NCBI RefSeq assembly: GCF_040451425.1 | Contig: NZ_CP144374.1 | Coordinates: forward strand, 1,714,501 to 1,778,500 | Length of the DNA stretch: 64,000 bases | Reading direction: 5' to 3' | Source of the DNA: Thermodesulfovibrio sp. 3462-1 | GTDB taxonomy: Bacteria; Nitrospirota; Thermodesulfovibrionia; Thermodesulfovibrionales; Thermodesulfovibrionaceae | Shown here: in pieces, positions 43,330-55,026 of the stretch | Numbering within the stretch: the stretch's first letter is position 1 | How the letters are laid out: the number at the start of each line of letters is the position of its first letter | The notes under the pieces: model-generated | Told to the model about the DNA's origin: nothing | The model's database searches: none | The model's input: only the letters and a program-made list of their open reading frames with translations | Position numbers and translations under genes: made by a program

Positions 43330-45310
43330 GCTTTCAGATTTAGCTGGAATAATTCCTTTTTACTATAACTGTAAAGGCAATTACATTGAAATATCTGTTG
43401 AAACGAAGGCTCAGCTAATTTCTGCTATGGGAATTACCCCTGAAGAGTCTCTGCACTGGATTGAATATTTTAAGAATTATCCTGATTTTTTAGAACCCGT
43501 GTATGTTATTAAGCCAGGTTTCCCTGTAGAGATTTATCTAAAAGAGAATCTTATTAGGAAAAACTCTTCAATGAAAGAGGCTCTGATTGAAATTTTTCCT
43601 TTTGAGGAATTGGCTAACAAAGGTGATGCTCTTTGTTTTAAGGTAGAGCTATCACCTGTAGCAGAGAAAAAATACAGCATTCCCATTCCTTTTTTGCCAA
43701 TTGGTTATTACAGATTACGAGTTTCTTTAGAAAAAACAGCCGGTGAAACTGTTTTAATAGTTGTGCCAGAGAATTGTTTTGTCCCTTATAAAAATAAAAT
43801 ATGGGGGCTTCAATGCAATCTCTGGAGCTTAAAAGAAAGTGCAGAAGGAAATTTTTCCCATTTGAGGAAATTGGCTGAATACATAAACAGTATTGGAGGA
43901 TTTATAGGCATAAATCCTTTACATTTTAATGATCCTGAGGATATATATGGAATAAGTCCCTATTCAGCCATATCAAGGCAGTTTAATACACCTCTTTATT
44001 TATCAAAGTGTCCAGTGCAACTTAAAAATGAGAAGATTTTTGAGTATCCCTATGTCTGGAAAGAAAAAATGGAATGCCTCAGAAAAGACTTTGAAGCATT
44101 TTACAGGGATTACATCAATGCAAATGCTATGGATTTCATTGCTTATAAAAATAAGCTTTGCCCAGCGATTAGAGATGATTTAAAATACTTTTCAGTTTTT
44201 TGTTTTCTGAGAGAAAGATTTGGAAAAGACTGGCAAAGCTGGAGTCCTGAACTTCGCCATCCCAGCAAAGAAATCCTAAATAAAATTTACAGAGACAATG
44301 AAAAAGAAGTGCTTTTCTATGAATATCTTCAATGGCTTGTGGATAGTGAACTTGATGAAATTAAAAAATATCCAGTTTTACTTGATATGGGTTTTTGCTC
44401 AATTAAATCAAGCTTTGATGTGTGGATTAATCAAGAGATTTATGCCCTTAAGGTAGAATATGGCGCACCTCCCGATGATTTTAATCCAAAGGGACAGAAA
44501 TGGGGAGCACCTCCTGTGATTCCCTTTAAATTAAAGGAAAAGGCTTATCTTCCATTTATAAAGATTTTAAGAGCCAATATGAAAACAAAACTTCTCAGAA
44601 TTGATCACGCTCTTGGTTTATTCAGAGCATTCTGGATTCCTGAAGGTTCTTCTCCAGACAATGGTGCCTATGTAAAATATCCATGGAAAGACCTCCTTGG
44701 AATTATTGCCCTTGAAAGTCAGTTAAACCAGACAGGAGTCATAGGAGAAGACCTCGGAACAGCCGAGGAATGGATGAAGAATGAGTTAATAAAAAGGAAA
44801 ATATGCTCATGGAGAGTTTTTTATTTTGAAAAAAGTCAGGAAAGATATAAGTCATCCAGTATTTATCCTGAAGATTCTTTATGTAGCATAACAACCCATG
44901 ATTTGCCAACACTTAAAGGATTCTGGAATGGAAAAGACATAGAATTGAGAAATAAATTTAAAATTTACGATGAAAAACAAGCTCATAATGCTTTTATGGA
45001 AAGGCAGAACGATATAAAAAAAATCATTGCTCTTTTAAAAGAAGAAAATTTGCTGGAAAGAGACTCTCTGACAGAGCTTTTTTTAGCCATATTAAAATTT
45101 CTTGCAAAAACTCCCTCAAAATATCTTCTTTTATATCCTGAGGACATATTACTTTTAGAAGAGCAGATAAATTTTCCTGGGACAACCACTGAATACCCTA
45201 ACTGGCAGAGAAAGCTTCCTTTTGCAATTAATGAAATTATAAAATTGCCAATCTTCAAAGAAATTGAAGCTATTTTGAAGGAGGCTGGTCGGGTTCATTC
45301 TTTTGATTAG
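43256..45310 (+). CDS. malQ: 4-alpha-glucanotransferase
   Basis: A GH77 amylomaltase of up to 684 residues that transfers maltosyl units between glucans in glycogen/maltodextrin metabolism. Catalytic segments are LLRIDHALGLFRAFWIPEG (Asp nucleophile), GVIGEDLG (acid/base Glu) and TTHDLPTLKGFW (third Asp). The N-terminal extension resembles the E. coli MalQ form. The start is uncertain: ATG 43256 overlaps the ATPase gene by 74 bp and has GGGGA 5 bases before it; TTG 43301 (GGAG upstream) is an alternative. Its 3' end overlaps the convergent mtgA gene. Why it follows an ABC transporter is unclear. Confidence 0.92.
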   Translation: MQNFLPMTMMLENFTLKQLKQLICELSDLAGIIPFYYNCKGNYIEISVETKAQLISAMGITPEESLHWIEYFKNYPDFLEPVYVIKPGFPVEIYLKENLIRKNSSMKEALIEIFPFEELANKGDALCFKVELSPVAEKKYSIPIPFLPIGYYRLRVSLEKTAGETVLIVVPENCFVPYKNKIWGLQCNLWSLKESAEGNFSHLRKLAEYINSIGGFIGINPLHFNDPEDIYGISPYSAISRQFNTPLYLSKCPVQLKNEKIFEYPYVWKEKMECLRKDFEAFYRDYINANAMDFIAYKNKLCPAIRDDLKYFSVFCFLRERFGKDWQSWSPELRHPSKEILNKIYRDNEKEVLFYEYLQWLVDSELDEIKKYPVLLDMGFCSIKSSFDVWINQEIYALKVEYGAPPDDFNPKGQKWGAPPVIPFKLKEKAYLPFIKILRANMKTKLLRIDHALGLFRAFWIPEGSSPDNGAYVKYPWKDLLGIIALESQLNQTGVIGEDLGTAEEWMKNELIKRKICSWRVFYFEKSQERYKSSSIYPEDSLCSITTHDLPTLKGFWNGKDIELRNKFKIYDEKQAHNAFMERQNDIKKIIALLKEENLLERDSLTELFLAILKFLAKTPSKYLLLYPEDILLLEEQINFPGTTTEYPNWQRKLPFAINEIIKLPIFKEIEAILKEAGRVHSFD

Positions 45311-46073
45311 ACTCTAAAGGAGTTTCCTGTAAAACAGGCATAGAATCTTTTTCCTCTGGCTCTGTATACTCTTGCTTGATTATCCCTCTTTTCTGCATTA
45401 TAAAGTAAATAAGATTTGCACGTCTTTCAACAAATCTTGAATTTCCTACAGGACTGTATCTCAGAGGATTTGGCAAAGACGCAGCCAGCCTTGCCGCTTC
45501 CATTGCTGTAAGCTCTGATGCTGATTTCCTGAAGTAATGCCTTGATGCAGCCTCTGCACCAAAAATTCCCTCACCCCATTCAGCAACATTAAGATATAGT
45601 TCAAGAATTCTCTTTTTGGGTAGAGTTTTTTCAAGCCTCCATGTAATTATTGCTTCCTGAATTTTTCTTATTGGATTTTTTGATGGATTGAGATAAAGAT
45701 TTTTTGCAAGCTGTTGAGTAATTGTACTTCCTCCGTATTTAAGTTTTTTTTCTTTTATGTCTTTTTCAATTGCCTTTTTTATTCCTTCAATATCAAAGCC
45801 TGAATGTCTGTAAAATTTGTCATCTTCACCAATAAGCACAGCTTTGACAAGATAGGGAGAAATTCTATTAAGAGGCATCCATATTTTTTTGATTTTTATT
45901 TTTCTGCCTTCCTTTTGCCATTGCTCAATCCGATACTTCATCATTGCAGTCAACTCTGGATTTTTCCTTTTTAAAAATGAAACATCCACGATAAAAGGAT
46001 AAACAATTATGTAAATAAAATAAACCAAAACCGCAAAAATTAAAATTCTAAAAAACCATTTAAGCATCTTCAT
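45270..46073 (-). CDS. mtgA: monofunctional peptidoglycan transglycosylase
   Basis: A 267-residue GT51 enzyme that polymerises lipid II. It has an N-terminal membrane anchor (FFRILIFAVLVYFIYIIVYPFIV) and the transglycosylase motifs IGEDDKFYRHSGFD (catalytic Glu) and KYGGSTITQQLAKNLYL near residue 115, then KRILELYLNVAEWGEGIFGAEAASRHYF. There is no transpeptidase domain. The C-terminal tail after about 235 is polar and unconserved, and its codons overlap the end of malQ by about 41 bp on the opposite strand. Confidence 0.94.
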   Translation of the reverse strand: MKMLKWFFRILIFAVLVYFIYIIVYPFIVDVSFLKRKNPELTAMMKYRIEQWQKEGRKIKIKKIWMPLNRISPYLVKAVLIGEDDKFYRHSGFDIEGIKKAIEKDIKEKKLKYGGSTITQQLAKNLYLNPSKNPIRKIQEAIITWRLEKTLPKKRILELYLNVAEWGEGIFGAEAASRHYFRKSASELTAMEAARLAASLPNPLRYSPVGNSRFVERRANLIYFIMQKRGIIKQEYTEPEEKDSMPVLQETPLESNQKNEPDQPPSK

Positions 46074-46112
46074 ATTTTATCATTCAAAGCATCATATCCC
46101 TCAAATCACAGA

Positions 46113-46142
46113 TTAATGATGGTGATATTTCTGTGGTATAAT
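46113..46142 (+). promoter_or_regulatory. promoter of the Fur-family gene
   Basis: TATAAT at 46137-46142 preceded by TGTGG, identical over 11 bases to the dsrA -10 region; the -35 box (TTAATG at 46113-46118) is weak. An AAGGAG ribosome site lies 6 bases before the ATG. Confidence 0.5.
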
Positions 46143-46174
46143 TAAAAAAACAAAGCTGGTAAAAAGGAGTTTTT

Positions 46175-46645
46175 ATGTCCTTTGAACAAAGATGGTGCTG
46201 CAGGAAAAGATTTAGAGAATGCGGTTTAAAATGGACACAGACCCGAGAAGCCATAATAAATCTTCTGTCTTCAAAAAAAGGCCACTTAAGTGCTGAAGAA
46301 ATTTTTCTTGAAGTCAAAAAACTTTATCCAGGAATAGGACTTGCAACAGTTTACAGAACTCTTGAACTTCTTACAGAACTTGGAATTTTAAGAAAGTTTG
46401 ATTTTAAAGACGGAAGAGCACGCTATGAATTTATAGCTGGAAGACAAACAGTAGAACACTACCATCTTATCTGTAGAATTTGCGGAAAAATTATTGACTA
46501 CGAAATAGACCTTGAAAACCAGCAGGATCCTCTCAAAGATTTAAAAAGTACTCTCATAGAAAAATTTAATTTTTCTATTGAACGCTCAGATATTCAGTTT
46601 TTCGGGCTCTGTGAAAAATGCAGGCATCATTTAGAAAAGGATTGA
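46175..46645 (+). CDS. Fur-family metal-dependent repressor
   Basis: A 156-residue Fur-family regulator. The winged helix shows LKWTQTREAIINLLSS, HLSAEEIFLEV and ATVYRTLELLTELGIL. The dimer domain has HYHLICRICGKIIDYE and the second structural zinc pair in CEKCRHH near the C terminus. Whether it senses iron (Fur), peroxide (PerR) or zinc (Zur) cannot be decided by eye. It stands alone between mtgA and a minus-strand transporter operon. Confidence 0.9.
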   Translation: MSFEQRWCCRKRFRECGLKWTQTREAIINLLSSKKGHLSAEEIFLEVKKLYPGIGLATVYRTLELLTELGILRKFDFKDGRARYEFIAGRQTVEHYHLICRICGKIIDYEIDLENQQDPLKDLKSTLIEKFNFSIERSDIQFFGLCEKCRHHLEKD

Positions 46646-46662
46646 TTTAATGTGAATTCCCT

Positions 46663-47805
46663 CTAAAAAAGAGAGATTGACAATACTGTGCCCATGCTAA
46701 TTATATAAACAAGACTAACTTTTCTAAAAAGACCAATAAAAGCTGCTGTTAATAAAAGAATTTTAAGCCAGTTCCAGCTTACTGCACCAGCAAACTTTAT
46801 AGTTGCAAAAAGTAAAAGTCCTGAAAAGGATGCTAAGAGTCCTTTTTTCGCTCTGAGGAATAACTTTGAATTTTTTATTTTTTCACCTATTTCTGAAGCA
46901 AAAGCCATAATTAAAAAAGAAGGTGTAAAAACTGCCACAGTACCAACAGCAGCTCCTGCAAAACCTTTTAAAAGATATCCTACAAAAGTCGCTGTAATAA
47001 CAATTGGACCTGGAGTTATCTGTCCAAGAGCTATTCCATCCATAAATGTCTTTCCATCTAACCATTGAAGTCTGTCAACAACCTCATGCAACATCAATGG
47101 CAGAGAGGCATATCCTCCACCAAAGGCAAAAATATCTATTTTTATCATAAGCAAAGCAAGAGTTAAAAGATCTTTGTCAAAGAAAAAGAGAAAAATTAAT
47201 CCTGAGATTACAATCAAAATGAGAATGCCAATACCTTTAAAATTTAATCTCTTTGAATTCTTATTTTCAGAGTTTGCTCTGTCTTTGAAAATTAATTGAG
47301 AAAGAAAAAAGCAAACTATAATTATCAAAAAGGGATTGATTTTAAAGAAAAAAAGTAAGAAAGAAAAAACAGCCACTGCTATTTCACCAATTGATTTAAT
47401 CACAGGTTTTGCAAAACTTAATGTGGCATTGGCAACTATTGCTACAACAATCACCTGTAGCCCCGTAAAAATCGCTGTTATCTGAGAAACTGAGTGTGTC
47501 TTTTGGTATAATGCTGAAAGAATAAGCATAAGTATGAATGCAGGCAAACCAAATCCTATAAAACTTGCAATTCCGCCAAGAATTCCTCTTGTTTTAAGTC
47601 CTACATAGGCTGCAACCTGCATGGCTGTTGCTCCTGGAATTGCCTGAGCAAGTGCAACCCCTTCCTGAAATGTTTTTCCATCAAGCCATTTATTTCTGTC
47701 CACAGCAAGTTCTTTAATGTAGGCAACCATTGCAGGACCACCAAAAGCTGTAAGCCCGAGTTTTAAAAAGGAGAAAAAAAGGACTGTTACTTTATCAAAT
47801 CCCAT
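46663..47805 (-). CDS. chrA: chromate/anion transporter, ChrA family
   Basis: A 380-residue membrane protein built of two homologous halves, each opening with the CHR signature: FLKLGLTAFGGPAMVAYIKEL ... QAIPGATAMQVAAYVG in the first and MIKIDIFAFGGGYASLPLMLHEVV ... QITPGPIVITATFVGYL in the second. ChrA proteins move chromate and possibly sulfate. I chose the ATG at 47805 because upstream in-frame codons overlap the TauE gene and give unlikely Cys/Trp-rich sequence. It overlaps the TauE stop by 19 bp and ends an operon with TauE and FmdE. Confidence 0.9.
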   Translation of the reverse strand: MGFDKVTVLFFSFLKLGLTAFGGPAMVAYIKELAVDRNKWLDGKTFQEGVALAQAIPGATAMQVAAYVGLKTRGILGGIASFIGFGLPAFILMLILSALYQKTHSVSQITAIFTGLQVIVVAIVANATLSFAKPVIKSIGEIAVAVFSFLLFFFKINPFLIIIVCFFLSQLIFKDRANSENKNSKRLNFKGIGILILIVISGLIFLFFFDKDLLTLALLMIKIDIFAFGGGYASLPLMLHEVVDRLQWLDGKTFMDGIALGQITPGPIVITATFVGYLLKGFAGAAVGTVAVFTPSFLIMAFASEIGEKIKNSKLFLRAKKGLLASFSGLLLFATIKFAGAVSWNWLKILLLTAAFIGLFRKVSLVYIISMGTVLSISLF

Positions 47806-48530
47806 ATCATTTTTGCTGCTATGATATATAATACAACACCAATCACCTTTTTTACCTGCGGAGCAGAAAGCTTTTTTCTCATAAGATAATTTCCTAAAAC
47901 AGCACCAGCAATTGAACCAATTGCACATAGTATTAAAAGATTGTGGTCAATGTTTCCGAGCGAGATATGACCCAAAAATCCTGAAAAAGATGAAAAAATA
48001 ACGATAAAAGAAGTGGTAGCTGAAGCTTTCTTAGGGTCAAAGCCAAGCCATACAAGGGCAGGAACTATGAGATTCCCTCCGCCAACACCTAAAAGACCTC
48101 CAACATAACCTGCAAATCCACCAACTCCAACTCCGTAGATAATCAATTTTTTATGCTCTGAAATCTCTCTTTTCTTTGGTTTATACCATAGCATCATTGA
48201 GCCTGCAAAAATGAGAAATCCAACAAAAAGCCATAAAAGAAGGGTTCTTGAAAGATGTTCTGCTGTAATTGCACCAACAGGTGAAAGCAATGCAGCAAAG
48301 ATTAAAATTGGCAGGGCTGTTTTATAAACTATCAGCCCTGCTTTGGCATTATAAAAAGAAGCAACAGCCATGGCAATGCTGTTTAAAAGCAATGCAGTTG
48401 ACATGGCTGTAAGAAGAGGAACTCCAAGAGCTACAAAAACTGGAATAAGAATAAAAGCAGCTCCAACTCCTGCTATTGTCAGCACTGTTGTAAAGATAAA
48501 GGTGATTAGAGATGCTATGAAATAGGTCAT
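47787..48530 (-). CDS. TauE/SafE family anion exporter
   Basis: A 247-residue membrane protein with about eight helices and the repeated family motifs GVGAAFILIPVFVALGVP and GLLGVGGGNLIVPALVWLGFDPKKASATTSFIVIFSS. The family exports sulfite, sulfonates or sulfoacetate and similar anions. In a sulfite-reducing organism a sulfur oxyanion is a reasonable guess. It overlaps the FmdE gene as ATGA and the ChrA gene by 19 bp. Confidence 0.92.
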   Translation of the reverse strand: MTYFIASLITFIFTTVLTIAGVGAAFILIPVFVALGVPLLTAMSTALLLNSIAMAVASFYNAKAGLIVYKTALPILIFAALLSPVGAITAEHLSRTLLLWLFVGFLIFAGSMMLWYKPKKREISEHKKLIIYGVGVGGFAGYVGGLLGVGGGNLIVPALVWLGFDPKKASATTSFIVIFSSFSGFLGHISLGNIDHNLLILCAIGSIAGAVLGNYLMRKKLSAPQVKKVIGVVLYIIAAKMIWDLIK

Positions 48531-49165
48531 TTTTCAAAACCCTCTTCATATCCTGAACAGTCTATGCATACTTTTTTAAGCTCTCCAACCTCGCAAGCCT
48601 GTCCAGAACCAATAAGTCTGAGATAAGGTCTTGCCACCATTTCTCCACAAATGTCGCAGATTGCCATTCCCATGACTTCATGCGGTGGATCAAAATGGGA
48701 GTCTTCAACATTTCCAATTAAAAGCACTTCTTCCACTGGAGAATCAAGAACAAGATTTACAACTTCCATGACTTCTTCAGGAGAAATCTCAGTTGGCGGA
48801 ACTCCTGCTGATCTTTTCTTCATAAAACTTGAGTTCGCAATCTTTTCTCTTATTTTTGGATTAAAGCACATCCTTATTTGTTTGCCCTGCTTGGGATCAA
48901 TAAGTGTGAAAGCAAGTTTACCTCTCGGTTTTTTAATAAGATTACCTTTGCCTGCAGTGCAACCTGTAGCAAACTGAACTCCATCTCCAAAACAGCCTGC
49001 TGCATGATTGTATCCTGTTTCAAGAATTACAAAAAGCTCCTTTACATTGGCCCGTTTAACACCAAGTTTTTCTAATGCAAGCAGTCCTGCTCTCAAGCCC
49101 AATGCAGAAGCCCAGCATTTGTGACCATGAAACTCAAACATTTTGTTTAATAATTCCCTGTCCAT
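48527..49165 (-). CDS. FmdE-family protein with C-terminal zinc finger
   Basis: A 212-residue protein. The FmdE domain (about 1-145) has FEFHGHKCWASALGLRAG with the conserved His/Cys pair and GCFGDGVQFATGCTAGKGNL; the C terminus is a zinc finger (CDICGEMVARPYL ... CEVGELKKVCIDC). FmdE proteins were named from formylmethanofuran dehydrogenase operons, but many occur in non-methanogens next to molybdenum or tungsten genes and may handle metal or formyl groups. I chose ATG 49165, 7 bases after GGAGG; a TTG two codons earlier abuts the ribosome site. Confidence 0.88.
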   Translation of the reverse strand: MDRELLNKMFEFHGHKCWASALGLRAGLLALEKLGVKRANVKELFVILETGYNHAAGCFGDGVQFATGCTAGKGNLIKKPRGKLAFTLIDPKQGKQIRMCFNPKIREKIANSSFMKKRSAGVPPTEISPEEVMEVVNLVLDSPVEEVLLIGNVEDSHFDPPHEVMGMAICDICGEMVARPYLRLIGSGQACEVGELKKVCIDCSGYEEGFEK

Positions 49166-49199
49166 TACCAAACCTCCTTTGTTTAATTTTGTTAAATGC

Positions 49200-49229
49200 A
49201 GTTTAAAATTTTTAAAGAGATTTTGTCAA
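49200..49229 (-). promoter_or_regulatory. promoter of the FmdE-TauE-ChrA operon
   Basis: On the minus strand TTGACA (49229-49224) and TAACT-like TAAACT (49205-49200), 18-bp spacing, about 35 bp before the FmdE start. The surrounding sequence is very AT-rich. Confidence 0.5.
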
Positions 49230-49264
49230 GAAAAAATAAAAAATTTTTATTATGAGAAGAATTT

Positions 49265-49516
49265 TCAATTAAGTAATCCGCCTGCTATTGGGGGAAAAAG
49301 ACTTAATTCATCTCCATCTTTAAGCTTTATTGTTAGGTCATGAAGAATGACTCCATTGAGGACAATTATAAAAGGTTTCTTATTTAATGAAAGCTCATCA
49401 ATCAGCTGACCAACAGAACTCTCTGCTGTAAGTTCTACAAAAAGATCTCCCTCTTCATTCTTTGGAAAATCTTTTGCTGATGTTATTCCTCCAAATAGTT
49501 TTACTGTGACTTTCAT
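49265..49516 (-). CDS. MoaD-family protein encoded with tungsten oxidoreductase
   Basis: An 83-residue ubiquitin-fold protein (MKVTVKLFGGITSAKD ... LKDGDELSLFPPIAGG) of the MoaD family. It is the usual small companion of tungsten aldehyde oxidoreductases, presumably supplying the dithiolene sulfur for the pterin. The frame does not end at the diglycine but continues GGLLN, so trimming would be needed for activation. It lies about 40 bp after the AOR gene, behind a perfect hairpin. Confidence 0.87.
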   Translation of the reverse strand: MKVTVKLFGGITSAKDFPKNEEGDLFVELTAESSVGQLIDELSLNKKPFIIVLNGVILHDLTIKLKDGDELSLFPPIAGGLLN

Positions 49517-49525
49517 AAAGGTGCT

Positions 49526-49560
49526 GGAGCCTGCATATAATGCAGGCTCCTAATTTTTTA
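49526..49560. terminator. perfect hairpin between the AOR and MoaD genes
   Basis: GGAGCCTGCA and TGCAGGCTCC form a perfect 10-bp stem around TATAA. The T-run (TAATTTTTTA) is on the plus strand, opposite to the operon; on the minus strand the hairpin is followed only by AGCACCTTT. It may stabilise or process the AOR message, or reduce expression of the small downstream gene. Confidence 0.55.
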
Positions 49561-51282
49561 CCAATTAAAAACCTGATCAAGCTCTTCGTCTTTTACTTGA
49601 AATACAACATTATGTGGTGGAATCGGCTCTTTATAGAAGAATCTCGGAAGTCTGTCATGCTGTTTTGTAAATCCTGCACGAGTATTAAAATCTCTTTCAA
49701 ATTTGAGAACCTTTTTACCATATTCAACAACATCTTTATCAGTCATTGTCCAGCCATAAAAGGCATTTAGCATGTCAAGAAGTGCCTGATTTGTCTCTGG
49801 CTGATCAAGTAAAGCAAAGGCTATAAACAGGCACATTCCTGTTGAGTCAATAAAGGCTGTTGCAATCTGAAGATTACGGGAGAGATCAACCTGTCCTTCT
49901 GGTTTTAGAGGATCAATAAACCCACCTGTTTTTAAGACATTAAGTGCAATTGAATATCCTGCTGTATGATCTGCGCCCATAGGACTTGTTGCATAAGTAA
50001 CTCCTATGCCTTGAACTGCTCTCGGATCATAGGCAGGAAGAGCCTGTCCTTTGACAACAGGAACTCTTTCAACTCCAAAGGCTCTGCCTGTGAAAGCTGC
50101 ACCATTGCCGATAATCCTTCCAAGAGGAGTTCCTTTGCCTACTTCATGAAGCAGATTTATTGCACCATCAGCATCACCCCAATTAAGAAGTCCTGCTTCC
50201 ATAGCAACTGCTATTGTCGCACCCATTTCAATTGTATCCAATCCGTAGTTATCGCATAAAAAATCCATCATCGCAATTTTGTCTATGTCATCAATCCCGC
50301 AATTTCCACCCAATGCCCAGACTGTCTCATACTCAGGCTGTTTTGTAAGGTAGTGACCATCTTTATCATGATAAATTCCTGAGCAGCGAATTACGCATCC
50401 ACGGTGACAGCCATGAGTTGGATTTCCACCTCTTTGTTTTTCAAGCTCTGCCTCAACTTCACCACTGATTTTCCTTGCTCCTTGAAATCTTCCTTCTTTA
50501 AAATTGTAAGTTGGATATGCACCAACTTCATTTATTATGTTCGTGAGCACATTAGTTCCATAGGCAGGAAGACCTTGTCCGGTTACAGGATGTTTCTGAA
50601 GCCCGGCGACAAAGCGTTTGTTTGCATCTTTAAAGGCTTCGGCATCCTTTGGCTGTCTTGGAGTTGTTCCCGTATCATCAAGAACAATGACTTTTACTCC
50701 CTTTGATCCCATTACAGCTCCAACACCACCACGGCCTGCATGCCTGGTAGGTCTTATTTCCATATCTGTTATTGCTACTGAGGCTCCTGAGAGTTTCATC
50801 TCTCCCGCAGGACCAATGCTCACACAAGCTATTTTTTCACCATATTCCTTTTTCATCTTTTCAATTAAATCATAATTAGAAAGCATCTTAAGGGAGTTGT
50901 CCTTTTCAATCTTGACTCCCTCTTTGTTAATGTAAATTTTATATGTGTCATCTCCTTTTGGTTTGCCTTCAAGAACAATTGCTGCGATTCCGAGTCTTCC
51001 AAGAACCTGTCCAACCTGTCCACCAGCATTTGCCTCTTTAATTCCTCCTGTAAGAGGACTTTTGCAACCAACAGAAGTCCTTCCTGACATGGCAGCAGCT
51101 GTTCCACCAAGAAGTCCACAGGCAATTACAAGTTTATTGTCAGTGCTCAGGGGATGACACAGAGGATCAACTTCTTTTGAAATAATTGCTGATGTAAGAG
51201 CTCTTCCACCAAGTCCTTCATACTCACCCAATTCTTCAAACTTTGCTACTAAGTCACTCATGTCAATTCTTAAAATCTTCAT
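49558..51282 (-). CDS. tungsten-dependent aldehyde:ferredoxin oxidoreductase family
   Basis: A 574-residue AOR-family enzyme that oxidises aldehydes to acids with ferredoxin and a W-bis-pterin. Landmarks are RIDMSDL ... EGLGGRALTSAII at the N terminus, GCKSPLTGGIKEANAGGQVG near residue 73, RHAGRGGVGAVMGSKGVKVI near 185 (pterin loops), cluster cysteines in CHRGCVIRC near 295 and a later Cys in DSTGMCLFIAF near 490. The substrate is not evident. It lies in an operon with a radical SAM protein of the type linked to tungsten enzymes and with a MoaD protein, which supports W over Mo. Confidence 0.93.
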   Translation of the reverse strand: MKILRIDMSDLVAKFEELGEYEGLGGRALTSAIISKEVDPLCHPLSTDNKLVIACGLLGGTAAAMSGRTSVGCKSPLTGGIKEANAGGQVGQVLGRLGIAAIVLEGKPKGDDTYKIYINKEGVKIEKDNSLKMLSNYDLIEKMKKEYGEKIACVSIGPAGEMKLSGASVAITDMEIRPTRHAGRGGVGAVMGSKGVKVIVLDDTGTTPRQPKDAEAFKDANKRFVAGLQKHPVTGQGLPAYGTNVLTNIINEVGAYPTYNFKEGRFQGARKISGEVEAELEKQRGGNPTHGCHRGCVIRCSGIYHDKDGHYLTKQPEYETVWALGGNCGIDDIDKIAMMDFLCDNYGLDTIEMGATIAVAMEAGLLNWGDADGAINLLHEVGKGTPLGRIIGNGAAFTGRAFGVERVPVVKGQALPAYDPRAVQGIGVTYATSPMGADHTAGYSIALNVLKTGGFIDPLKPEGQVDLSRNLQIATAFIDSTGMCLFIAFALLDQPETNQALLDMLNAFYGWTMTDKDVVEYGKKVLKFERDFNTRAGFTKQHDRLPRFFYKEPIPPHNVVFQVKDEELDQVFNW

Positions 51283-51314
51283 ATAGCACCTCCTTTTTTT
51301 TCATAGATGTTCAA

Positions 51315-54996
<3,682 letters not shown>

Positions 54997-55026
54997 TTAT
55001 ATCCTCCTCGTTTTAATTGATTCAAT

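Noticed and set aside
54997-55026. SAM riboswitch before metK
   Set aside because: Only 30 bases separate metK from asd, mostly the ribosome site.
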